Source: Polytrichum commune (Eukaryota > Streptophyta > Polytrichopsida > Polytrichales > Polytrichaceae). Taken from it: a stretch of 64,000 nucleotides of DNA. A model generated the notes under the pieces. The model did no database searches. It had not been told where the DNA came from and saw only the letters and a list, made by a program, of their open reading frames with translations. A program made the translations under genes and the position numbers. This document shows positions 42,801 through 49,573 of this stretch, in pieces. Each line of letters begins with the position of its first letter. Position 1 is the first letter of the stretch. Location of the stretch: the NCBI GenBank assembly GCA_950295325.1, contig OX485803.1, positions 76,521,554-76,585,553 on the forward strand, read 5' to 3'.

Positions 42801-42977
42801 CCAGATTCATTTCCTACAGCCTTTCACCGAATTCAACTTCATGGCTACATTACCAGAGCATTAGATGATAGAAAACATACATTGCAACAAAGAACAATCT
42901 CTACACCACATGCAAGGACCCTATTGTATCTTCCACAATATGATCCAGCAAGCATGAGGATCCCTAAACGATCCTGA
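36252..42977 (+). CDS. Integrase fused to post-integrase protein of element B (2238+ aa)
   Basis: The same frame after the TGA. It begins with the rest of zinc module 4 (VHEQNGYH, CPKC) and module 5 (DWRTPF at 36537; AHEGIAGGHF, CKQCDIC). The integrase core follows, with WGLDFIGPI near residue 230, LVSDQGSHF near 290 and GQAESTNK near 325, all DDE residues present. Two C-terminal modules come next (FRIRWSGPYEI near 37750; QKWVGPYTI near 38095). From about 39307 there is a helical domain like the plant-mobile domain of Athila ORF1 (SALNGRRFPIFP, ALNGKQVDWPEIF), a Gln/Thr-rich disordered stretch, a coiled coil (about 41130-42270) and a C-terminal helical region. In element C the equivalent protein is a separate ORF; here no stop separates the two, so B may make one giant polyprotein cleaved by its protease. 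Confidence 0.8.
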   Translation, partial: TYFMEEGQLRKEVDHGESKICIAGDPIKHLIKRVHEQNGYHLNPNDTIQQIFHGPYWWPTIAQDTEHYINGECPKCKKKATTKIQCGAITTDQQEDWRTPFIDYLSHGRLTTPATTSQRQQIAIRSRPFQLINGDQLIKEGADGMKMRCVSGPITEAIIAEAHEGIAGGHFAANITLHKILTALYWWPTMKRDVYMYCKQCDICQRVGPKVSKSAQPLHPIMPTEVFQRWGLDFIGPINPSAKGTKNRYIITATDYTTKWVEARALKDNTATSTAKFIFEEIITKFGCPIELVSDQGSHFLNETIQILTKTFMVLHRKSTTYYPQANGQAESTNKVIKTTLTKMVNANRTDWDTKLYAALWAYRTAYKVTTKHTPFSLVFGTEALLPLTFIYNEENLQRNQEWHPVLKRRMEQLKTLDLTRIEAEENIEHTQTMRKRRQDKTLIEGKRCKHCKKPSYDTKDKTYNTHQAKEKSQENKSPKFYKGQKILWHQRMNKPGPGKFRIRWSGPYEITEIYGNNTVDVNTLQGETLGRVNMSKIKPYHEPLEAKTYVLEVNDATNSSLDNTSTNCINGSINTNHHKGESSHSRKPCLFYEGQRVVTKYLPHIQIKTPFEQQKWVGPYTITRIHDDDTIEIKTIHQKELGRWRSKKFLPYDWVNPNQVITFNQDGMNIFTSPDYDEVHHKMLECYLIQPMRQGISEEDSTNDVKTRKIESKITRLSTKGDNFERDAPYIYLSENSRPNTLCETTMAINNNTYDKYKVPSKSKTANELTTKWLQHMIKTWGLIYMVLITQEWYLQIWNSSIHPFKDIQRNDDVNMGIKKTNYVTQVTKGEFQQKFIYMKSITQSKIQGDRKPINTIVLVTITRVKSDFDFYWRGPHKADPKKVKKPTTQGSVLLVEASKTRRNHTYLHKESHARQIYFIIKNKRQFNSALPQHNSTSLVSKPSKISVQVMSGSTPNKPRTITNLTTFIMFYTRALNPIQSPLSIHKQHLNLILQFAVHKEFAVISRVRPTVGAHSTMRISSKEKGKAAQMRSVEDVIFSMEMAALDFEPSREEETFLQLIGLDRFVTRVTWEIMNNSVVQEVIANLDINTMESALNGRRFPIFPKDWRNKMRAVFYIATFSARREPGTPKVKPMDIFPSYNEKIRSKTGTCKLSECTIQEAKRPLRFFNSLFLLRTSANTISCSAVMHITDALNGKQVDWPEIFKDNLVSELKSIKEELFKDKTTGMKSMIGPPLTMLLIAEGLLTVPQEIEAGILMPADFIERPNSKKRKLGPSMELTPGEPSKSKQAPQICVAMATPAIAKSKANPNIVIDLGEPSQIKGNSLKQAQNSKFLLPTVEPVLINTKVNGTSQPGLAPLTNILQQFQNTTQLLEKWITTTTHSSGFSQILTNVEKFSQLSQGGTSKLQDHHLQLHSTLTTQSTLTTTAPQVVTSEFQSPREILHNQAQRNQNPTIPTELQNQHTTATGQNHQSIGTNDYRQQQEPANINVAKTESEKPPHAAATDQIDLHRHNRHQQPNQYTGAAETGVKIDCRTQKDPAAKNQTNLHPVPKSAVNHITEVTQQIAELTHKTSTNPELFRNLLDIPLEQRNTTNTNTINQHTSCTGHITTAVGHPSKYQEIRIETDSPDQENRRNTTEIDRDLQRQSEPFCNQQATELERHQKAQQELRNQLQISQKHVEAANERNRQLIIERDNLQKKMALLQQQTVAAVERSRQVDDDNQQKSILYAAALERIHQMEEQHRQTITTTQNIEFQKQVEILQTQHAAELKQQITTESTRYQQETALLRTQHEAALHQSQQTAKDATLLTEQLKARIDHLQAKHTEVLSKNKELTENLQRREQEHHDQIQEGRRHQGKIATIAEHRLHQISTQLRNTVSEIRQQTLEQMRAFQVEIQSYKTQIHILAAKEHTDPQRIMELTQIEAFKLWVHTQPATEEQMSAQTLLQRVSAKINHTLRNLKAELHQTTAERDEFQARIEQQEENRDTFEEQNRVTLGEWKTLIEQEKIADPDNLISATRKNLAPPVSIYQYYQAYKPLLLTCSNLPDIKPQSCLSKEQFQKIWSRANSDARDLLIFMWVLKDLILPKALAEVTSANPNFYLTRFCLSALTHIAKHHDEFYSNVDTRKSLPQIEPYETDTINEIQELANQQFPNFLSSLDILAEEETTILHEATQQHQNLVRKFPDSFPTAFHRIQLHGYITRALDDRKHTLQQRTISTPHARTLLYLPQYDPASMRIPKRS
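37681..38220 (+). repeat. Duplicated integrase C-terminal module in element B
   Basis: FYKGQKILW...FRIRWSGPYEITEIYGNNTVDV...LGRVNMSKIKPYHE (about 37690-37890) is followed by FYEGQRVV...QQKWVGPYTITRIHDDDTIEI...LGRWRSKKFLPYDW (about 38024-38215). Both match the SH3-like fold at the integrase end that normally occurs once. Confidence 0.75.
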
Positions 42978-42990
42978 GGGCAGGATCTCA

Positions 42991-43009
42991 GCTTGGGGAG
43001 GGGGTAAAA
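42991..43009 (+). other. Polypurine tract of element B
   Basis: GCTTGGGGAGGGGGTAAAA lies directly before TGTTAGTAAC, the start of the right LTR, 14 bases after the end of the coding frame. Confidence 0.8.
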
Positions 43010-45117
43010 TGTTAGTAACAACATTATGAGACAAATTGAAGGCACAATGAAGCAATCAACAACAAAGAACACCACCAAGAGGAAGAGGATCAACACCGAA
43101 CTAAGAATGCAACACCGAAGAGAGCTCGGAGGTTCTCTACCACGGCAATAGGAGCACAACCGCGACTTTAGGCCCCTTACCACGGCATTGCAAGGAAGAC
43201 GCGCGGTCTTAGGCGCCCTTACCCGCGGAGATGGGTACTCGGCCATTTAGCAAAGGGGACTTAGTATTGGAAAGGGGGAATTTTTGTAAGGTCCTATAGG
43301 GGAGGAATATAAGGGTATAGAGGAACATTATATGGCATATTAGGACTAGGATTATATGCCACTTGTCTAAGTACAAGTATTTTGAAGACAATTATGAAAG
43401 CAATTACAAGGAGTATTAGGGAACATATAGAATGTGGGTTTTTGAGGATTAAATGACTATTGAGGAGATATGATTATGAAGTATATATGAGAATCGGGGA
43501 TATTTTGAAAGACATGATTATGGAATATTAGAAATGTTGGGATATTAGATTAAGAACTATTTTGAAAATGCATTATGAGCATATAGGACAAAGGTAGATT
43601 CTACTAGTACAAATCATTGGAATCAAGCATATGAGAAGATTTGATTGCATTCTCAAAAGGGATTGCAATGTAGCCACGACAAGGATAGAGTAGAATCTTA
43701 GAAATTTGAACATTCAAATGGTAAAACGGTTATAACCGTTTAGGATAGATGGCATCTACATATATCAAAGATAGCTAGTATCTATGGAAGTGGAAGTTAA
43801 CAATCACTCTTAGTATAGATTTTGGATAGGGCAAAAAGACTATATAAGGGAAGCAAATTAGGAGACTATTACCTCATTTTCTACACAATGAAGTTATCTT
43901 AAATTTGAGTGTCAAAAACACTTGAGTTTCTTTGTACCTCTCCTCTCGGAGCACTTTTGCAATACAATATCTTTTCCCACAAATGTGTGTGTGACAATTC
44001 TATCTCTCTCTAAAATTGTCTTACAAGTTGTCAAGCGGTACTTGGAACTTGAGTGAGTGAGCAACCGAGAGTAGAGTAGATTGAGTAGACTCTTTTGAGA
44101 AAGAACTCAAAAGATAGTGCGAGGGTGAGAACAAAGCGCTCAAGACAAATTGGAGAATCAATGGGACTTTGAGAGAGATTGAATTGAGAAAGCGATTGTT
44201 AAACTTGAGTGGAAGAAACACGATTATCTCTCAAAGCGGAACTTATCATTGATCTCCTCAAAAGGGAATTATAATTATTCATGTGATTAATTGATTGAAG
44301 AAATATATGCTTTGAGCAAAATTACTTAACTCCTTCAAAAGAGGAGGAGCTTATTATTATAAACTACATAATCGACTTATACATATTATACTACATATTG
44401 ATTGATTGAACTTATGATTGACAAGAATGATGAAGACATTAATTCACATCAAAGTTTGAATACATATGAATGAAGTAATATTGATATAAGATAATCTACT
44501 TACTACAATTGTTATTGAAGCTTCTTACTTTACGATTCTTTGTGAGTTGTTGGATGTCATTACAATTTGAAAGATTATCTATTCAAGAGAAGATCTCTCT
44601 CTCTCTTGAGCAAAACTCAAGAGAGATAGGTTTACTTCTCGTCATCAAGAAACACTTTGAAGTTAAACGTGACATTGCAAAACAATCAATGAATTGTTCA
44701 TGAAATTATAACTACTATATGTATACATGTCAAGTTACAATATTATAAGTAGTAACACTTGAGCTTAAAAAGGAAGACTCAAGAATATTAGATCTTCCTC
44801 ATCGTTATAAGATTATTATCAATTGGGTAATTGATGTGTATGAACTACAAAACTTAATGATTCATAGAACTTATTGAAACTATATGTTATTGTTACACCT
44901 CTTGAAGCTTTCTTAAATCTAAAGGTTCTTATTGTCAATGATGCCTTACATTGAGAACAAGAACTAAGATAATGAGATTGTGTTCACTCCGATAATATAT
45001 TCATATCATAAGGAGAAGAGAGGAGTTATTAATTCGGGAACCGAGCATATTGATGAGGCACGGTAGTTCTCAAGCGAATATAAATTTACGTGATGAGCAT
45101 CGTGAGTCTTCTTAGCT
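43010..45117 (+). repeat. Right LTR of element B (right end approximate)
   Basis: It starts TGTTAGTAAC after the polypurine tract. A TATA box, TATATAAG at 43841-43848, places U3 at about 860 bp and transcription start near 43875. The rest is AT-rich with no coding signal. Because no second copy exists in the window, the end is inferred from the change to GC-rich exon sequence near 45120; a TAACA at about 44752 is another possible end. Confidence 0.6.
43841..43848 (+). promoter_or_regulatory. Candidate TATA box of element B LTR
   Basis: TATATAAG in the middle of the LTR, about 830 bp from its start, followed within 40 bp by a typical start-site region. This is the usual position of the U3 promoter. 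Confidence 0.6.
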
Positions 45118-45121
45118 AATT

Positions 45122-45535
45122 TTGCAAAGGAACGACCCACGGCGTCCATCAGCTGTAGTCGACCTGTACGAGAAGATGATCAAATTCGAGTACAGCATCT
45201 TCCACAGCACTTACGTGCCCGCCAAGACGGAAGGGATCATGGCCATCAACGAGGCCAGGGGAAACAAACAGGTGGGGGCGGTCAGCCTCGTCTTCTTGAC
45301 GTACAACGCGCTTCGGAATGGGCGAGTCCCTGTCAGGGCAAATACTACGTTCAAGAAGATCTACAGCATCCCCCATCCCCCTCCCAAGGATCTGCTGCAG
45401 GAGACCTTGTACACTATCTTCCCGGCGATGGAACTCAGGTTGGAGTTCTACGTCTCCGTGTTGCAAAGCGTGGCAATAACCGGAGAGACTGTATACAACG
45501 TCTGTGGAGGCAGCAAATTCATGTACGCTGCAATG
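45122..45535 (+). CDS. Exon with weak DNA-methyltransferase-like signature
   Basis: The exon codes for 138 residues in a GC-rich style unlike the AT-rich LTR to its left. It opens after a likely acceptor (TTTTGCAAAG) and has no ATG at its start, so upstream exons are missing or hidden. It ends at a GT donor (45536, GTAAGC) in phase 0. The end, RLEFYVSVLQSV-x6-TVYNVCGGSKFMYAAM, resembles the Y-x-LI...GDTVLDPFCGSGTT motif I that binds S-adenosylmethionine in N6/N4-type DNA methyltransferases, but the normally essential FCGSG pattern is altered and the DPPY motif is not in view. That assignment is tentative. A retrotransposon LTR lies directly upstream and may have cut the gene. Confidence 0.55.
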
Positions 45536-45681
45536 GTAAGCTCTCCAACTAATATTTACGAACGCTCGTTCGTAAAGTTCACCTCAACTTGTTTGGTTTT
45601 CATTAAAACTTGCATTGTTTCTCGTTGTTGATGTTTACGAACGCACGTTCGTATATTCTAACGTATTTTCTTGGATCTCAG

Positions 45682-47133
45682 ATGCTGGGGCTGGTCATCA
45701 ACAGCTTCATTGACGCCATCGACGAGGAGGACTTCCAGGTGCACAGGGCGAAGGCCTCCACGATGGACCTGGAGGACATGTCCCTCCCGAGGACGGACAT
45801 CAACATGCCCGTCGACGAGGGCATGCCCGCCATGGAGACTGACGATGACGAGCCCGCGCCCTCCTACAACGTCGAGGCGATCCTCCGATCCTTGGACGTC
45901 ACGCCTCTGCGAATTTTGGGGCCGTCGGGAAACCCATCCGACGTGCAGGGGACTCCAGGTGGATACACGGGGTCGTCCGCAGGGACAACCCAAGATGTCC
46001 TCCCCGCGAGAACGTCTGGAGCGGAGGCATTCGGCACTCCTGGGGGATGCTCGACATCGGTGTCGCCCAGGCCAGTCGTGGTTCCCAAGATGGAGAACCT
46101 CGACCTTCTGGACCAACGCTCCCGCCCGTCGTTGGACCACTTCCGCAACACTAGGCGGAAAATGAAGAAGACCCCCTACGTGGAGCTGCCTCCGGGGGCA
46201 ATCATCGAGGTCTCCGACGAGGACGAGGGAGACATGGAGATAATGGTCGAGCTGGGGGTTGACTTCGACAAAAACAAGCGGGTCAAGGAGGAGGCCCTCT
46301 CCGTCGCCGAGCTTAACGCCAAGCTCGAGCAGAAGATGAAGGAGGACATGGCGAAGGCTGCTGAGGAGAATGCGAAGAAGATGAAAGCAATTCAGGAGGA
46401 GCTAAGGCAATCCAACGAGAAGACGGACGCCATCCTCGCCATGCTCAACAAGATGCAGAGTTTCTCGGCGCCCCCCCAGCCGGCTTACCCCTTCCCTGGA
46501 GGATACCCATCGCAATACCCCCCGCCAGGCCAGTACCCCCCGCAGGGCCATTTCCCAGGAGGACCATCACACCAATCCGCGCCCCACCCTACGCCTGTTG
46601 GGACTCCTCCGCCCCCAGAGGTTCCCTCGACCACCTCCCACGATTTTGTCGCGGCGGCCATCCAGGAGGACGAAGATTTACGAACGCGCGTTCGTGAATC
46701 TTCAGGTCCTCCAGTCCTCACCCCTCCCCCTTCAAGGGTAGGACTGCCATCAGACACCGATACGTCGTCTTTCACCGTCGTCCCCAGGGTAGTAGACAGA
46801 CATGGCGATGACTCTGCGCGACACATTGACATGGTCATTGTGGAGGACACGCAGGGGAGCCCCAATGATGCACCAGGAGTGCAGGGGATGGATGTGGAAG
46901 AGACCCCTGCTGCGTGGATGGAGGATGTCCGGATGGACGCGCTCGACCTGGGCGCGGAGGATGACAGCGTGCTGCGCATCCAGCAGACACAGGCCTCTCA
47001 GTCGGAGCGTGAGGCCGACGCCATGGAAACGGAGGCGGTTGCGGCTGTGGAGGTTACGAACGCGCGTTCGTTAATCGTTGAGGAGGGACCTGCTGCTCGG
47101 TCCAGCGCTGCTTCCCCTCCCCCCAATGACGAG
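45682..47133 (+). CDS. Long disordered exon joining to the phosphatase-like exon
   Basis: 484 codons between an acceptor (CTCAG at 45681) and a donor (GAG|GTAAAT at 47134), both phase 0. It begins MLGLVINSFIDAIDEEDF, completing the previous domain. The rest is low complexity: acidic stretches, a Lys/Glu coiled coil around residues 205-270 (VAELNAKLEQKMKEDMAKAAEENAKKMK), then a Pro/Gly/Tyr-rich run (YPSQYPPPGQYPPQ). Two of the dispersed palindromes fall inside it, at 46677 and 47053, read in different frames (encoding RTRVRES and TNARSLI), so their sequence is not explained by the protein. Confidence 0.65.
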
Positions 47134-47734
47134 GTAAATCTCCTCTGAGAATACCATTTTTTACGAACGCGCGTTCGTAACCTCACTAACATCGCGGTGT
47201 TTTTCTCTTCATCGACACCCCCTGGCCCACGCGAGCCCCTTAGGGACGAACAGTTTTGTAGGACACGGCATCATTTTGCCTTAGGAAAATGTGATAGGAT
47301 ATCACGTGAGAAATGTAAATATTCAACGGATTAATATATGAGCCTATGTTATCTGCATCGCGTTGCTTCAAATTCTCTGCCCTCGACCCCTTCTCGTATA
47401 TTGTATATGTTGATGCGATTATGTTCATTCTTGCATACCCACCTCATTCGCGAACGTTCGTTCGTGAAAGGGTGCGACCCATTGTCCACCTCATTCGCGA
47501 ACGACCGCTCGTAAATGTACGTGTAGCCGCGCTCACGAACGAGCGCTCGTAAATGATGCGCACCGCCCCCGCAGCCTTCATTCACGAACGCTCGTTCGCA
47601 AGTGTGCCCTTGAGCACATTTTCCTTGCACTCTCCTCACTTCCTCGTCTTTTCCCATAATGCATCGTCTTCATTTTCTACGCAAAATTTCATTATTGGAT
47701 CATAGCATTAAACTAGTCGCGTTGTTCATCACAG

Positions 47735-48502
47735 GACCCCCCGGAGATAGGTCGCAACCCCTCGACCAGTGGACCTCCCACCCGGCACAAACCTTTCATC
47801 GTTTTTGACCTCAACGGAGTGTTGTGTCACACCCAACACATCCCAAGGGTCCCCACGCGTCCCTTCCATCACCCCGACGAAAGGGACTACGACGGCGAGC
47901 TCGACACCCTCATTAACCGCAAGGCTGTCCGCGCCCGTCCCGGCTTGCGTGACTTCCTTCGCGAGGTGGTCGAGTTCGCTCACGTCATTGTGTGGAGCTC
48001 CATGGTCATGGAGAACACGGAGCCCATCGTCCACTTCTTGTTCCGTGATCTCCCGAGCCCTTGCCTCGTCCTCGGCCAAGAGGACTGCGACGAGCTACTC
48101 GACGAGAAAGGTCAACCGGTGCCCAAGTTTGGCGGTCGGGGTGGAGGACAACAGTTCCTCAAGGTCCTCCGCTCCAAACTCTGGCGAGGCGTCCCCCGTC
48201 TGCAAGGGACGCCGCACGGGTGGTGGCCGACTCCAGAGAACACCGTCCTCATCGACGACAGCCCCACCAAGAGCGTCTTGAACCCCCCGGGGAACGTCAT
48301 CTTCCCGGACACTTGGACCGGCGATAGGCAAGACACATTTTTGGTCGATAGGCTAGCCCCCTACCTTAGAAGGCTCGTGCTCCACGCCGGTAGCATCCCA
48401 TTTTTTGTTAGGTCCAACCCCTTCGGCAATGCGGCACTAAGCCCCCGCGATAATGTATTCAAGAGCATCATGAGGCTCGCCAAACTCAATAAATTGATTT
48501 GA
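47735..48502 (+). CDS. FCP1/NIF-type HAD phosphatase-like exon
   Basis: 255 codons from an acceptor (CACAG, 47734) to TGA at 48500-48502, joined in phase 0. The HAD motif I is FDLNGVLCHT, where FCP1-type phosphatases have DLDETL; the second Asp of DxDx(T/V) is Asn. Plant relatives with a DVNGLL version exist, so this may be a regulatory or scaffold branch. VIVWSSM follows (motif II-like Ser) and NTVLIDDSPTKSVLNP matches motif IV, with the DD that holds the metal. The C-terminus FKSIMRLAKLNKLI is helical. FCP1-family enzymes act on the RNA polymerase II tail or on other nuclear proteins; the role here is unknown. Confidence 0.75.
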   Translation, partial: DPPEIGRNPSTSGPPTRHKPFIVFDLNGVLCHTQHIPRVPTRPFHHPDERDYDGELDTLINRKAVRARPGLRDFLREVVEFAHVIVWSSMVMENTEPIVHFLFRDLPSPCLVLGQEDCDELLDEKGQPVPKFGGRGGGQQFLKVLRSKLWRGVPRLQGTPHGWWPTPENTVLIDDSPTKSVLNPPGNVIFPDTWTGDRQDTFLVDRLAPYLRRLVLHAGSIPFFVRSNPFGNAALSPRDNVFKSIMRLAKLNKLI

Positions 48503-48614
48503 AATGCCTCCATGTCTTTGCTTTGTATCATGTGGTTCACATTTACTAATGTTTGGTTCGTTTTTGGATGTCTTTTGTTGTTGTGATTGTTGTTGTTGTT
48601 GTTCTTGTCCATAG

Positions 48615-49110
48615 TCTGCCCCCATATGCGACGCCCTCGTGGTCGACGGCCCTTCCCGTCCCCTCTCGCCCCCTGCATCCCCTTCCCGCGACGTCACGGA
48701 CTTCCAAATGCCATCCCTCTACCACTTCTCGGCGGGCGACGCGGCCTCGGCCGTGGATTACTCCTGCGACGACGGCGTCGTCAACAGCCCGCCCCCAGCA
48801 CTTGTCCCCCGCGCGTACGCCCCGTCGCCCTCCCCCCTCTCCAAGGAGAAACGGACGCTCGTTCGTTTGGGACACCTCTCGCCCTCGAGGGACGACGCCG
48901 TCGCTCGTCACGGGCCGAGCCGGCGTCTCCGCATGGACTTTGCCCCCGCCGACTCCGTTCCTCCCCCCGCAACGTCCTCCGTGATCGTGGGCCCTCCACG
49001 CCTCGACTCCCCCCCGCCATCCAACAGTGCAATAATTCCATCGGCTCCGGATGCTCCCGTCGACGCCCCCCTCGTTCCCACCGTTCCCCGCATGGACGTC
49101 CCCAAAGCCA
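48615..49110 (+). CDS. Ser/Pro-rich exon, second gene or later exon
   Basis: After a T-rich intron-like stretch (48503-48614) with acceptor CATAG, a 165-codon frame in the same GC-rich style opens as SAPICDALVVDGPSRPLSPP and runs to a donor at 49111 (AAG|GTGCCC). It is Pro/Ser/Asp-rich and probably disordered. The frame has no ATG at its start, so it needs an upstream exon. The nearest candidate is the phosphatase-like gene, whose TGA at 48500-48502 would have to be skipped by other splicing; otherwise it is a separate gene. Other long frames here on both strands are shadows of the same GC-rich sequence. Confidence 0.45.
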
Positions 49111-49264
49111 AGGTGCCCTCCTCAACCCTAAACCCCTTTCCCGCTTTTGCTTTCCTTGTCTTCCGTGTGCGTGCCGTTCTCTTTACGAGCGCCCATCCCA
49201 AACCGCCCTCAGTATTTTCCCCACTCCATTCCTATTCTTATCTTCCTATGACGTTGTTTCGCAG

Positions 49265-49573
49265 GTGGCTACCCGCTCGCTTGGTGCCCGGCCCTCCTCC
49301 ACGTCCTCCTTGGATAGCCACGCCCTCAAGGCCGCATCTTCCGAGTCCGATCGTTGTCTGGCCCTCCGGAGAAGCGCAAGACGTTCCCTTTCGCAAACGC
49401 CCTCGTATTCTACTTATAATACCACCTCGTTAAATTCGGGAGCGCGTCCTGAAACATGCAAGAACAACACATATTCCTTTCCAAGCAACACACAAGGATA
49501 CAGTCGTGGGCCTGAGATTTTTAGAGCCATGGAGGCCGCCAAAAAAAAGGACTTAGCCGCAAAAAAAAAATAG
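49265..49573 (+). CDS. Terminal exon, basic tail
   Basis: Starts after TTCGCAG at 49264 in phase 0 with the exon ending at 49110. It codes for about 102 residues, Ser/Thr-rich, ending GPEIFRAMEAAKKKDLAAKKK and a TAG at 49571-49573. The Ala/Lys tail looks like a nuclear-localising or nucleic-acid-binding end. GC content falls to the AT-rich spacer right after it. Confidence 0.45.
   Translation: MATRSLGARPSSTSSLDSHALKAASSESDRCLALRRSARRSLSQTPSYSTYNTTSLNSGARPETCKNNTYSFPSNTQGYSRGPEIFRAMEAAKKKDLAAKKK

Larger units (their letters stand above)
13052..45117 (+). mobile_element. LTR retrotransposon B (Ty3/Gypsy), split by element C; left LTR not seen
   Basis: Element B contributes 13052-16779 and 32562 to about 45117, with element C in between. 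Its order is pre-gag ORF, gag with three zinc knuckles, protease, RT, RNase H, five integrase zinc modules, integrase core, two integrase C-terminal modules, then a long post-integrase protein and a right LTR starting at 43010. All coding parts from gag onward lie in one frame broken by only three stop codons and the insertion. No copy of the right LTR is found upstream of the pre-gag ORF, so the element is truncated or rearranged on the left. The exact right end could not be fixed without the left LTR; it must lie before the GC-rich exon at 45122. Confidence 0.8.
45555..48869. repeat. Ten dispersed 22-bp palindromes in and around the phosphatase-like gene
   Basis: Inverted repeats with arms TTTACGAACG and CGTTCGTAAA (or one or two changes) around two free bases start at 45555 (centre CT), 45634 (CA), 46677 (CG), 47053 (CG), 47160 (CG), 47447 (TT), 47494 (AC), 47532 (AG), 47581 (CT) and 48848 (CT). 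Two lie in intron 1, two in exon 2, five in intron 2, and one in the later exon near 48850. The copy at 45555 is perfect over 22 bp. Nothing like it was noticed elsewhere in the window. Confidence 0.92.

Noticed and set aside
45658-46165. Alternative frames over exon 2 of the phosphatase-like gene
   Set aside because: GC-rich third positions open other frames; only the frame joining in phase 0 to exons 1 and 3 has sense.
48546-49201. Several long frames on both strands near 48.6-49.2 kb
   Set aside because: Shadows of one GC-rich exon; kept only the frame with fitting splice sites.
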